Source: Dugong dugon
Lineage: Eukaryota; Chordata; Mammalia; Sirenia; Dugongidae
Assembly: GCA_030035585.1 (NCBI GenBank)
Contig: CM057461.1
Location: 167,535,624 to 167,599,623 of the forward strand
Length of the DNA stretch: 64,000 bases
Direction of reading: 5' to 3'
Shown: piece after piece, positions 11,884-22,190 of the stretch
Numbering within the stretch: position 1 is the stretch's first letter
Layout: every line of letters begins with the position of its first letter
The notes under the pieces: generated by a model
What the model was told of the DNA's origin: nothing
The model's database searches: none
What the model saw: only the letters and a program-made list of their open reading frames with translations
Program-made: the position numbers and the translations under genes

Positions 11884-12186
11884 CATATATATTATTCATA
11901 GCTAATAGCATTTTTACTTGATTTCAAAGTAATTGGCATCAATCTGAATAATGCATAGTTGTTGTTTTTTTAACTTTAAGAAGATTGCAGCATAATTAAA
12001 TATTGCAGGTTTTGCCATGTTCCTGTGTCATTACTAATGAACTGTTAGAATTTTGTAGACAGTATAACAACTTTTGAAAATAGGAGGGTAGAAAACATTA
12101 CTGGGATAGTGAAGTTAAAAAAATAGGATAAAATCAGTTTTTATAAAACCAAGATATATTTGCCTTGTTCTTGGCTTTCTCACAGA

Positions 12187-12405
12187 AAATAAAACCAAAA
12201 ACCAAATGCACTGCCATCAAGTTGATTCCGACTCGTAGTGACCCTGTATGACAGAGTAGAACTGCTCCATAGAATTTCCAATACTGTAAATCTTTATGGA
12301 AGCAGACTGCCACATTTTTCTCCCAGTGAGCGGCTGGTAGGTTCAGATCGCTGACCTTTTTGGTTAACAGCCAAGTGCTTTCACACCTATGCCACCAGTG
12401 CTCCT
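12187..12405 (-). mobile_element. AfroSINE, long form
   Basis: Plus-strand order: CAAGTTGATTCCGACTCGTA (RTE-like tail), GTAGAACTGCTCCATAG, the long-form middle AGCAGACTGCCACATTTTTC, a B-box region TTCAGATCGCTGACC and the head complement TGCCACCAGTGCTCC. The 111-codon minus-strand frame at 12134-12469 runs through this SINE and is not a gene. Confidence 0.9.
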
Positions 12406-12409
12406 TTAC

Positions 12410-13055
12410 AGAAAAAATAAAGCACATTTTTTTTCTTGTGTTATCTAAAATGAGATCTGATGATGGCAAATTCTATCTTTACTCCTGTGATGGACCACAG
12501 AAGCTTAGGACTCTATCCAGCCAAATCTTCATGGGTCTTAAACCAACAGAAATCTATTATAGCAGCCACCTGAGATACTGACTTTCCTTTGAAAAATCTG
12601 ATGATATGTTCTTAGATAATTCCATATTTCCTTAAATTTGTAATGTTTTGCTTAAACTGGAGTTCTTCTCCCCATAGATTTTAGGTCATTAAGACTATTT
12701 TTATTTTTACTTATTCGGGAGGGAAAGCTTGAATAATCTCCTGGACTGCCCTTCCATTTCTGCCACCCTTATAGGCAATATCACCTCTTGTTTATTGGTT
12801 TCTATGCTATTAATATTCAACACTGTAGCTTTTATATTATACTCCCTGGCACCTAGCAGATGTAAAGTCAGTTAGGGGGCTGTTCCAGGAGAGGCACAAC
12901 CATGTGGCTCTAGATAGGGAATCCTGTCCCTCCTCCCAAGCAGCACATTTCTTCTTTCTCATTACATATTGGACTTCTCTAACCCCCTACCTTTTATTCC
13001 CAGTTATTCTACAAACCACTGAGCTAAAATGGTAACCGTTAAGTGATGCTGGCTC
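12410..13055. other. No recognisable gene
   Basis: AT-rich single-copy DNA with no supported coding region or assigned repeat. Confidence 0.5.
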
Positions 13056-13057
13056 TC

Positions 13058-13250
13058 TGAGTCCAGAGCTGCTGAGTGTGGTCCCTGGACCAAGAACATC
13101 AGCATCACCTGGGAGCTTGTTAGCAATGCATATTCTTAGGCCTCACCCTAGACCTGCTCAATCAGAAACTCTGGGGTTAGGATACAGGAGTCTGTCTTTT
13201 AACAAGCCCTTCAGGGGTACTGTTGCATGTTAAGTTTTAGAATCACTGTC
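13058..13250 (+). mobile_element. MER5A1-like hAT (Charlie) MITE relic
   Basis: GAGTGTGGTCCCTGGACCA, CATCACCTGGGAGCTTGTTAG, a CCTCACCCTAGACCTGCTC block and TTTTAACAAGCCCTTCAGG appear in the order of the MER5A1 consensus as I remember it. Non-coding and non-autonomous. Confidence 0.75.
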
Positions 13251-13451
13251 AACGATTTTTGCTGTTGGTCTTAGTACTTCACATAAATCTCGATTTTTAA
13301 TCCTTTTATGTATTTATGTAAGGAAGTTTGATGTGTATCATTTAAAATGGATGTACATTGTTATGTATGATAGACATTACTGTATGTGATAGGTTTGTGT
13401 GTATGTACATATCCATATCTATTTTTCTTATTTTATCTATTAACTAAAAAA

Positions 13452-13627
13452 AACACACCAAACAAAAAACCAAACCCTTTGTCGTCAAGTTGATTCCAAC
13501 TCATAGTGACCATACAAGACAGAGTAGAACTGCTCCCATAGGGTTTCCAAGGAGCAACTGGTAGGTTCTAACTGCTGACCTATTGGTTAGCAGCCAAGTT
13601 CTTAACCACTGTGCCACCAGGGCTCTG
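13452..13627 (-). mobile_element. AfroSINE, short form
   Basis: Starts with a CCAAACAAAAAACCAAACCC tract (complement of GGTTTGGTTTTT), then GTCAAGTTGATTCCAACTCA, GGGTTTCCAAGGAGCAACTG, a decayed B box (TTCTAACTGCTGACC) and the head complement GCCACCAGGGCTC. Confidence 0.92.
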
Positions 13628-13629
13628 CC

Positions 13630-14690
13630 CGCACAAAAGAAAGAAACAAAAAACTATATCTGCACTGTTCCCTCCAGATTCTAAGATAGAAATGAAGAAA
13701 ATCACATAATAGGGAAGCATTATACCAAGGTGGGACTCTGTAGAGCTGGATACTGATGGGCAAGGGGTGGGAAGAAGTTGAGAAGAAAGGGGTAGAATAG
13801 CCGGCTGAGATAGAACAGGACATAGGTGTGTAACTTGTGTTGGGAGCTCAGCTGAGAGCATCATCAAAGCAACTGAGTGCAAATGAAGCCCAAACTGATG
13901 CTTTGCCATGTGATCTTAGGGCTGTTACCTTCCAGAGAGAAGGGGGAAATTGGACCAACAGGCACATCCTTTGCTCAGCTGATTCACTGTCTCCTGATAG
14001 TCATACTAGGTTTGCCTTTGCCCTGGGTAAAGTCATTTCTACAAAAAAATAAGGTGACTTTTTTACGATTGCTGAATTGCCACTAACTTGATCTGCATTG
14101 TCAATAACTTGATTGTAAAACTGCATTCTACATACTATAGCACTGTCATACATTATACTTGTATAATATGTAGGATGCAGCTGTAGTGCTGTTATTTGAG
14201 TTTGGAGGTGATGTTCACCTAAAAAGGGACATCAGTTTCTTCCCCTCGGAACATTATATCATTGTTTCAGCAAATAAAACATTTCATTTACGTTGTTTCC
14301 ACTTACAAAGCCTTTTCTCAGATTTTGTCCCCTTGGAAGTCCATGCTCTCTGTTTTGTAATAGCTTGGGAAACAACATGGCTTTGTGTAAGTTAACCCTG
14401 TTTTTAGTTTATTTCTTAATTGAATAGTAATTTAGTTTTCAATAAATTCAATATTGCTTTTAAAATGTTAGTTTTGGTATATGTGCCTACAGTATATGCC
14501 CACTAAATATTAGTTAAACAAATGAATGTTGGCTTTGCTAATTTAGCTTTTTTTGAGAGAGCTACTTCTATTTTAGATAGAGGTTGGAAAGATTATTTTT
14601 GCTTCCACTGTGAGTTGATTTTTTTTGTATTATATTTTTGTGGTTAAGTATTGATCTTTTCTTTGAAATTCTTAGTTGTTTTTTGTTGTT
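13630..14690. other. No recognisable gene; one small hairpin
   Basis: Single-copy DNA. An imperfect 19-bp inverted repeat (14121-14139 against 14162-14180, 17 of 19 paired) encloses 22 nt. Frames of about 70-109 codons here, including the part of 13580-13909 that enters the AfroSINE, show no family motif. Confidence 0.5.
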
Positions 14691-14691
14691 G

Positions 14692-15340
14692 TTGTTTTTT
14701 ATAACTGTACTTTAGATGAAGGTTTACAGAACTAGCTTCTCATTAAACAGTTAGTACACATATTGTTTTATGACATTGGTTACCAACCCCACGACATGTC
14801 AACACTCTCCTTTCTCAACCTTGGATACCCAATCACCAGGTTTCCTGTCCCCTCTTGCCTTCTAGTCCTTGCCCCTGGGCTGGTGTGCCCCTTTAGTCTT
14901 GTTTTGTTTTATGGGCCTGTCTAATCTTTGGCTGAAGGGTGAACCTCCGGACTGAGCTAGAAGGGTGTCAGGGGCCATACTCTCAGGGTGTCTCCAGTCT
15001 CTATCAGGCCAGTAAATCTAGTCTTTTTTTGTGAGTTAGAATTTTGTTCTACATTTTTATCCAGCTCTGTCTGCAAACCTGTATTGTGCTCCCTGTCAGA
15101 GCAGTCAGTGGTGGTAGCCAGAAACCATCTAGTTGTGCTGGACTCAGTCTGGTGAAGGCTGTGATAGTTATGGCCCATTAGTCCTTTGGACTAATCTTTC
15201 CCTTGTGTCTTTAGTTTTCTTCATTCTTCCTTGCTTCTGCTGGGGTGAGACCAGTAGATGGCCACTCACAAGCTTTTAAGACATCAAAGTAGAAGGTAGA
15301 ACATTTTCTTTATAAACTATGTTATGCCAATTGAGCTAGG
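14692..15340 (-). mobile_element. L1 LINE 3' UTR, left arm of an inverted repeat
   Basis: The segment aligns with the 3' UTR of the L1 at 59.0-59.75 kb (shared blocks such as CTCCCTGTCAG and CTTTCCCTTGTGTCTTTA). It is a different subfamily or older copy. Bases 14692-15030 are the left arm of a 339-bp inverted repeat whose other arm is 16014-16352. A GTTGTTGTT/T-rich tract at 14676-14700 is the complement of its A/C-rich tail. 5'-truncated; non-coding. Confidence 0.8.
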
Positions 15341-15380
15341 TGTTCCTGGATCTAAAATCATGTTTACTTAAGATAGTCCT

Positions 15381-15409
15381 GTTGTTGTTGTTAGGTGCCA
15401 TCGAGTCAG
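15381..15409 (-). mobile_element. 29-bp RTE or AfroSINE 3'-end micro-insertion
   Basis: The insert is (GTT)4 AGGTGCCATCGAGTCAG, which on the minus strand is the last 17 bp of RTE plus an (AAC)4 tail. It is flanked by perfect 11-bp direct repeats AAGATAGTCCT at 15370-15380 and 15410-15420, which read as a target-site duplication. It is an extreme case of 5' truncation. Confidence 0.8.
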
Positions 15410-15420
15410 AAGATAGTCCT

Positions 15421-16013
15421 AGTTGGTTGTTATTACTACAAACCAAAGAGTATAAACACTTCTCACTGAAACTAGGACTTCTTACTCTGTTGACCTATTC
15501 ACAGTATCCCTCTGAAATGTCACAGGTGTTCACAGGCGGAGTAAGGTAAAGAGGAGGGGTGGGAGCCTGGGGAAGATCTGAGATTACCTTCCAGGTAATA
15601 TTAGTGTAATGACAGACTTATGAAAAAGAGTAAGAATGAAAGTAGCATTGAAAATAGAAGTGTGAGGGATGTAAAAGGAAAAACAACTTGAAAGGTCACT
15701 CAGGAAGTGGTAGGAAGAAGCTACAAGAAGAAATTTAGACACTCAAATGAGTCTGCTAGTAAAAAAGCCTGGTGAAGTTCTTGCCGTTTTTTACAATGCC
15801 ATTCAAGCAATATAACAAGTTTTTTTCCCCCCTTGCATGTGCACGTGATGAGAAACCTTACCAGTAAATGCCACAGTATATAGCTTTATTATAGCGTATT
15901 TTTCAAGATATGTGTATGAGATTTATCCTACTTTAGAGCTTGTTTTTAATCCTTCCGATTTGAAATTAAGCTGAACATTTAAAGCAAAGAACCGTGAAAT
16001 AAAGATAAACTTT
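15421..16013. other. Spacer of the inverted repeat; no recognisable gene
   Basis: Single-copy sequence between the micro-insertion and the right L1 arm. No supported coding frame. Confidence 0.5.
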
Positions 16014-16352
16014 AAAAAAAGACTAGATTTACTGGCCTGATAGAGACTGGAGACACCCTGAGAGTATGGCCCCTGACACCCTTCTAGCTCAGTCCGGAGG
16101 TTCACCCTTCAGCCAAAGATTAGACAGGCCCATAAAACAAAACAAGACTAAAGGGGCACACCAGCCCAGGGGCAAGGACTAGAAGGCAAGAGGGGACAGG
16201 AAACCTGGTGATTGGGTATCCAAGGTTGAGAAAGGAGAGTGTTGACATGTCGTGGGGTTGGTAACCAATGTCATAAAACAATATGTGTACTAACTGTTTA
16301 ATGAGAAGCTAGTTCTGTAAACCTTCATCTAAAGTACAGTTATAAAAAACAA
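16014..16352 (+). mobile_element. L1 LINE 3' UTR, right arm of an inverted repeat
   Basis: By base-by-base reading this is the exact reverse complement of 14692-15030. It begins in an A run (16014-16020) next to GACTAGATTTACTGG and ends in TATAAAAAACAA, followed by an A/C-rich stretch to about 16370. No clear target-site duplication is seen around it. Confidence 0.85.
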
Positions 16353-17665
16353 ACAAAAACAACAGCAACATCATGATTTTAGGGCATCTAACAGAACCAG
16401 GGGCAGGCAATTTTGAACCTGGACTTCATGAAGAGAAATGAAACGCCATCAAGAAGCCAGTTGGGTCCCTTTTCTATCTGTATATCTGCTTTTTGATTTC
16501 CCTACCTCTTGGTTGATCCCATAAAGATGACTAAACCAAAGTAACTGAATTGTAAAATTATCTCCTTTCTCCACACTAGACCTGACAGAATTAGAATCTT
16601 TGTACCAGAAGAGTACTCATGTTGACCCAACTTGGATCATATATTCCCCTTCTCCCAACAGATTGTGTATAGGGAGTTCACAGGAAAACACAGGGTGGGC
16701 CCTCAGTAGCCTTGTCCCACTGTGAGGTCATATCTGCTGTCACTCAAATTGGGCCAAACCAAACTAAACCCCCCGATATGTGGTTTTAATAGATACAAAA
16801 CATTTTGAATTTTACATCAGCTTTCTCAAATTATTGATTGCTAGTTTAGAAAAGAGTTCTTTTTCAGGATGGGAGGGACATGTGAATGTTTTCAATCTAT
16901 GTGAGATGAGAAACTGGGGAGGAAGAAGTATGATAAGGGGAGGGTTTAATGGCTGAAACAAGGTCCAAGAAGATTCAGGAAGAAAGAGTTCCAGGGCCTA
17001 TCAGATGTAGCTGTTGGCCTTGGGCAGAAGAGATACATTGTTCTTTTGAGACCAGGAAGTATCAATGTGACTGTGTCAGGGTTTGGAGAGTTTACAAGAT
17101 TAGTTCCTGAGTAGGAAGCAAGGATGTTAACTAATAGAGATAGAATTAGATAGGGTTCTGGAAGAAGATGGTGACGTTTGTGGTAACTGATTTGTGGAAT
17201 AGAACCATGAGTAAATATAAAGGATTTCTGAGTAGGATTGAGAGTGAGAATGAGGTTGGAAATCTAATTCCTGCTTCTCCCTACCCCCATTCCTTGTTTG
17301 TTCTTTGTTCTAAACAGGATTTAAAACTATTAAAAAACGCATGTAATAGAGCAGGATAAGAAAATAAGTGTGAAATAAGGGTGATGGGTAACAAATTTAG
17401 AAAATAAAAGATATAATAAAGGGAGGGTTAGTACACAAATTCATGCTGTTAATTCCATTACACTTACTAGACTTAGGCTATAAAATTAGCTGTTGACATT
17501 TGAAGAACCAGCATGAGGAGAAAAACACAATTCATCCAATATTCAGGGTTGATAAGATAAAAATAATCTAGAGTCTCAGAAGAATACTGTTCTCAGCGCT
17601 GAGATGGGGGAGATGACGGGTCCTGTTTAATGCAATTAACAAATCCTCAACAGCAGCCTTTATAA
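16353..17665. other. No recognisable gene
   Basis: Single-copy or very old DNA. A short CCAAACCAAACTAAACCC tract at about 16753 resembles an AfroSINE terminal tract but has nothing attached. Confidence 0.5.
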
Positions 17666-17667
17666 AA

Positions 17668-18046
17668 CTATGGTTGCTAGTTGCTGTCAAGTGGGCTGCA
17701 ACTCATGATGACCCCATATTTGGAATGCTGCCTAGTCCTGTGACATCTGCACAATCATTGGTATGCTCAAGTCCATTGCTGCAGCAGCTTCTTATTTTCA
17801 TTGCCTTCCAATCCAGAGGGCTCATCTTCTAACACTGTATCAGACATTATTCTATTGTGATCCATAGGGTTTTTATTGGCTAATTTTCTGAATTAGATCA
17901 CCAGGCCTTTCTTCCTAGTCTGTCTTAGTTTGTAAGCTCCACTGAAACCTGTGCACCATGGGTGTCCCTGCTGGTAATTGAAATACCAGTGCCATAGCCT
18001 CTAGTATCATGGAAACACAAAAATCACTACGGTATGACAAACTGAC
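17668..18046 (-). mobile_element. RTE internal-deletion derivative: RTE 5' end joined to RTE 3' end
   Basis: The left part (GTTGCTGTCAAG, CCTAGTCCTGTGACATCTGC, TATGCTCAAGTCCATTGCTG) matches the RTE 3' end at 54745-54870. The right part (CTTCCTAGTCTGTCTTAGT, CACTGAAACCTGTGCACC, TATGACAAACTGACGGG) matches the RTE 5' end at 57800-57940. The 2.8-kb coding middle is missing, so it is a non-autonomous satellite of RTE. The tRNA-Gly head of the related SINEs at 30.5 and 45.3 kb is absent. Confidence 0.8.
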
Positions 18047-18528
18047 GGGTGGTGGAGAAAAATACTGAGTTCTTTCTGATAATATCTGTCAATGTAGGCA
18101 AAGTAAAATTAGTTCTATGAGAGTATAAAACAACATAGTTGAATGCAATTGCACAATTAAAGAAGGATCTGAATATATCTAGAACCAGCCAGATGCCAGT
18201 TTTTAACCAAATGATAGAGGACAATACTGCAACTGGAGACTAGTAGAAAATGTCACAGCAGAAGCAAGGAACTTCAGCCTGGGAAAAGCAGAAGATGTCT
18301 TAGTGTGTAATGATCTGAGCTTTCAAATTAGCTTGCGTAAATTCTTTGGTTAAGAGTCAGTTCCTCCCAGAGCCTGGAGTAGGGCTCAACATGTGAATGG
18401 ACATCCGTTATATGGAGAAATAGGGTATGAAGTCTAGGGGGGTAGAGAGTGGATTCTGGATTTTCTTTTCCCCCTGCATTTGAGTGTCTTTTCCATGAGG
18501 CATAGGGAAATTGTTTTATCTCACAATC
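18047..18528. other. No recognisable gene
   Basis: Single-copy DNA; nothing coding or repetitive that I can name. Confidence 0.5.
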
Positions 18529-18529
18529 T

Positions 18530-18715
18530 TTAGGGCGGTAGTCCTCCAATATTAGCATGCATCAGAATGACTTGGAAGGCTTGTTAAAACAGATTACTGG
18601 GCCCCACCTCTGGAGTATCTGATACACTAGCTGTGGAGTGGGGCTTGAGAATTTTATTTCTAATAAGTGCTGCTGATGCGGCCAGAGCCCACACTTTGAG
18701 GACCACTGGTCTACA
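18530..18715 (-). mobile_element. MER5A1-like hAT (Charlie) MITE relic
   Basis: GCATGCATCAGAATGACTTGG, ACTGGGCCCCACCTCTGGAG, TGGGGCTTGAGAATTTTATTT and CACTTTGAGGACCACTGG follow MER5A1 in reverse order. Non-coding. Confidence 0.75.
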
Positions 18716-21186
18716 AAGAGGAAATAAAATGGATAATAATTTACAAATGTTAATGCTAACAGTTTAAATTAGGAGAAAGCCTTAGATTGTTTATTCAAAA
18801 ATTTCTTTATTTTTTATATGAATATTCCCTCATTACCAAGGTAATGATGGAGCATACGTCGAAAGGTAAATCCTATTGATAGGACTTCATTTAATTAGTT
18901 GAGAAGGATCATTTGTTCCTTAGCGGACTTGATCATTTGCATGCTTATAGTTTTGTGTACTCAAGCTAACCCCTTTGTCATAATAACAAAGGCAAGTTTT
19001 GTATAATCTGTATCAAAGTCACAATTAATTGAAATTCTAAGATTTTGCAGGGAATTGTTTTCTGGCAAAACTGAACTGTTAATTATTTGAAGTGTAAAAG
19101 TGCAAAGGTTCTAGCCTGTATCTTTAGAATGGTAATATCACTGAGGTCCATTTGAATATTCAAATTATTCACATTTGAATATGAATAATTTCTTGATTAG
19201 TTACAATTTTTTTAAAGCCATAGTTTCTAAGGCCATTGAAGTAGAGACCTCATTTTAAAGACTTTATTTCCCAAGTATCAAGGGACCTTCCATATCAATC
19301 GTTGGTTTAGGAGAATAATTTTGGTATATTGTAATATTGTAACAAAGCTGTTATTATATAGCATTTATCCCTGAGGAGCATTTTATGTTGGTTTTTTTTT
19401 CTTTCTCATTTTTAGGATGTCTCACTAGTAAAAGAAATCTCAGATAATATCTCATGCTCTCCATTATTCTGACTAAATCGCATCTTGGGAAATGGACGAA
19501 GGTCCTAGAGCATGTGAGTGGTAAGGTGGATGGCAGAGTATTGTGGTTTACTAGTTTTCCTCAATTCAGCATCTCCCAGTTCGAGCTGGATCTAATGAAA
19601 GTGTAAAATACACTTTTATCTCTTTTTAAAAATAAAGCCACTGTGGAAAACTTTTTATAAACCTAAAAGAACAAACATATCTGAATTATATTTTTTTATT
19701 GGTTCTTGATACTGTTTAGAAGATAACCTGAACATCTCTAAGAACATCAGGTGATAACCTGGTAAACGCATGTATGTTAACTGCTTGTGGAGGTTCTAAT
19801 ATAATAGTTTCTGCATAAATAGTTGGTAGTTGCCACAGGAAGTTTAAATCATCATTTGTGTCTAGCTGATCACTTCATACAGAGTTCTCATGGCTCTGAT
19901 ATTTCTTTTTTAGGCATTGTTTTAATGCCTAGGAAGATAAAATTCTACATGTGAAAATATTAAAGTGATTAAAAACATTTGGCTTTTTTGCATATATTTT
20001 CTAAAATTAACTGTCTTGTTAACACTCATCTCTCTTGTCTCTAATTGGGTTGAAATGTGTGAAAGAAAAAGAGCTTTGATATGGAACTATTTTTCAAAGG
20101 ATTGCTCAGCTATAATACATATAGAGGAGTTGAAAAGTTTCTAATGTCAGCGTTTTAGGTGGTACACGATTTAAATAAGAATTTGCTCCGTATCAATAAC
20201 TACAGGTTTTCGTGTATTATTTAGAAATCTAGTAAGTGTCATCACTTTAGAGCTTTGACTACAAAGATGGAGATCCCAGATCTGATTCTGAAGATATAGT
20301 TATTTGTTTATCTCGTTTCTTTAAATATTCATAATGTCATCTAATGTCCTAATAAAGAGGGGAGACTATATTTGGTAGTTTTCTAAAGGCAGATTTGTAA
20401 AGGAAGATAATACTACTAGTTTGTCATTTCGTATCTTCTACAACAGGATGGTTTTATTTTACTTATTTTAAACTTGTTTAAAGAATTGAGAAAATTTTTT
20501 TTACGTAGCATCTGAATCAGATGAAAATTATGTAATTTGAATAACTCTTACAAAAGTTTTACATGAAAAAAAATCTTTTTTGTAGACCATACATATTCTA
20601 GAATTTTACTGTAGGCACACACTCAGTGTACTGAGACAGCTCTTAACCATTTTTTGAAGGTTGAACTTTACATAAAAACAAGGTTATATTGTATGTCTGT
20701 GGTAAAGTTAATATTCATTTCTTTCCTATCATCCTGTGAATTTTATTAAAACTGCTACCACCTGTCAGCAAGAAGTAGAAGAGAATCATAATGAAAGGAA
20801 TTAGTACCAAAGGAACTTTCTGAAGAAAAATAGAAGGAGCTTCTTTTTGAATTGTGATAGGTACTGTTGAGGTCTTGGCTAATCACCATTGCCAAAGTTT
20901 GAGATGACTCAAAGTCTTAAGGGAAAAAGGGCAGGGGGCATATCCACATTTGGTAAAGTCTGAAAGATGTATAATTTTGGGAGGAGTTCTTTAATTAAAA
21001 GAATACAAAAGCATCTTCCTTTGAAAATTTACAAAAGCCTCCAAGTGAAAGCCTTGCTAGGTTCCCTCCCAGGGCCCTGGAAAGGTCTCTTTCAGGAGAG
21101 ACCCTGAAGCTTAAACTTCTCTTGCTTGAAGGAAAATACTGCCTTTAGGGGAAAGAGGAGGAATATTAGTTCTGCCTGTGGGCATT
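18716..21186. other. Long repeat-poor stretch; no confirmed gene
   Basis: About 2.5 kb without a nameable repeat. It holds a strong acceptor-like site (pyrimidine tract 19391-19413, AG at 19414-19415) followed by donor-like GTGAGT at 19514. No continuous coding frame crosses the interval, so I do not call an exon. Confidence 0.5.
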
Positions 21187-21187
21187 A

Positions 21188-21339
21188 GAGGAGCCCTGGT
21201 GGCGCAGTGGTTAAGAGCTCAGCTGCTAATCAGAAGGTCGCTAGTTCAAATCCACCAGCTGCTCCTTGGAAACCCTATGGGGAGGTTATGAGGTCTCTAT
21301 GAGTTGGAATCGAATCTATGGCAATGCGGGGGTGGGTGA
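21188..21339 (+). mobile_element. AfroSINE, short form, with target-site duplication
   Basis: Near-consensus head GAGCCCTGGTGGCGCAGTGG with A box GTGGTTAAGAGCTC and B box AGTTCAAATCC, then CTCCTTGGAAACCCTATGGG and an RTE-like tail GAGTTGGAATCGAATC. Flanking GCATTAGA at 21182-21189 and 21340-21347 is the likely duplication. The good head suggests a fairly late insertion. Confidence 0.94.
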
Positions 21340-21347
21340 GCATTAGA

Positions 21348-22000
21348 TAGTCTCCAAGTTCCTTCTAAATCTGGCCACATGTTTCAACCTCTCACCCCTA
21401 AATGAAGAGTTTTGCATCTGCAACAAAATTTTCACCTCCCCTTCAGCCTAGTTTCCAAGGCATTGGCCTATAACTTTAAATCTTCAAATGAAACTTGCTG
21501 AGTAGACATTTGTTAGTTGATTATTATGAGTTTCCCAAAATCCAAAACATGGCCAGAGTTGCTGAAAATTGAGAGAAGTTGTGTCATGGATACAGTTGGC
21601 AATTCATGCTTTAATGTAGTATCAAGTTAACACACCAGCTAGCAAAGTATCTGATTATATTATTCCTGATAAAATGTGATCGCTGAGTGATAATTTAATG
21701 TTATATGTATAGAGATGCAATAGGAAAACCATCTGTTGAACAGTATTTCTGTATCATGCATTATTATACATATTGTTCACCAGATCTGTGATGTCAAGGA
21801 CCATGTATTCATCTTGCTGACCCCAATATCTAGGGTATTTTAGTGAGACAGAGCAGTGTTATGTTAAAAAGGCAGGCTTTGAAACCAGAAATATGTGATA
21901 AGCATAATCACCATACATCAGGGTCATATTCTTATATTCATGTAAAGCATTTAGAAGATGTGTTAATTTCATACATTCAGAAAGAAGGATGATCCTTAAA
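21348..22000. other. No recognisable gene
   Basis: Single-copy AT-rich DNA. Confidence 0.5.
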
Positions 22001-22004
22001 AGCG

Positions 22005-22190
22005 TAGCTTTAGGAGTTAGGTCCAATGACTTTGATTGCACCAGTTACTCCCTGTGTGCCACTGGGCAGTCTTTATGCTTACATATGCCCTTCTATAAGT
22101 GGAGGTCTCCTAAGGTTCTTGTGATGATTAAATGGTATAATAAATGTAGGGTGCTTAGCAAAGTGCCTGGTAGATGGTAAACATTCCTAA
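22005..22190 (+). mobile_element. MIR SINE relic
   Basis: CTTTAGGAGTTAGGTCCAATG (head), CTGTGTGCCACTGGGCAGT (core) and GTGATGATTAAATGGTATAAT, then AGCAAAGTGCCTGGTAGATGG, in MIR order. About full length. Confidence 0.75.

Noticed and set aside
12134-12581. 111- and 73-codon frames
   Set aside because: They cross an AfroSINE and its flanks; no protein family match in the residues.
13580-13909. 109-codon minus-strand frame
   Set aside because: It reads partly into an AfroSINE and shows no domain, signal peptide or start context worth supporting.
15351-16381. CTAAAATCATG shared at 15354-15364 and, inverted, at 16371-16381 as an inversion scar
   Set aside because: An 11-bp match between kilobase-scale regions is likely by chance, and it does not sit at the edge of the left arm.
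21188-21260. Real tRNA gene
   Set aside because: The A and B boxes belong to an AfroSINE head; the cloverleaf is not complete and the SINE body follows directly.
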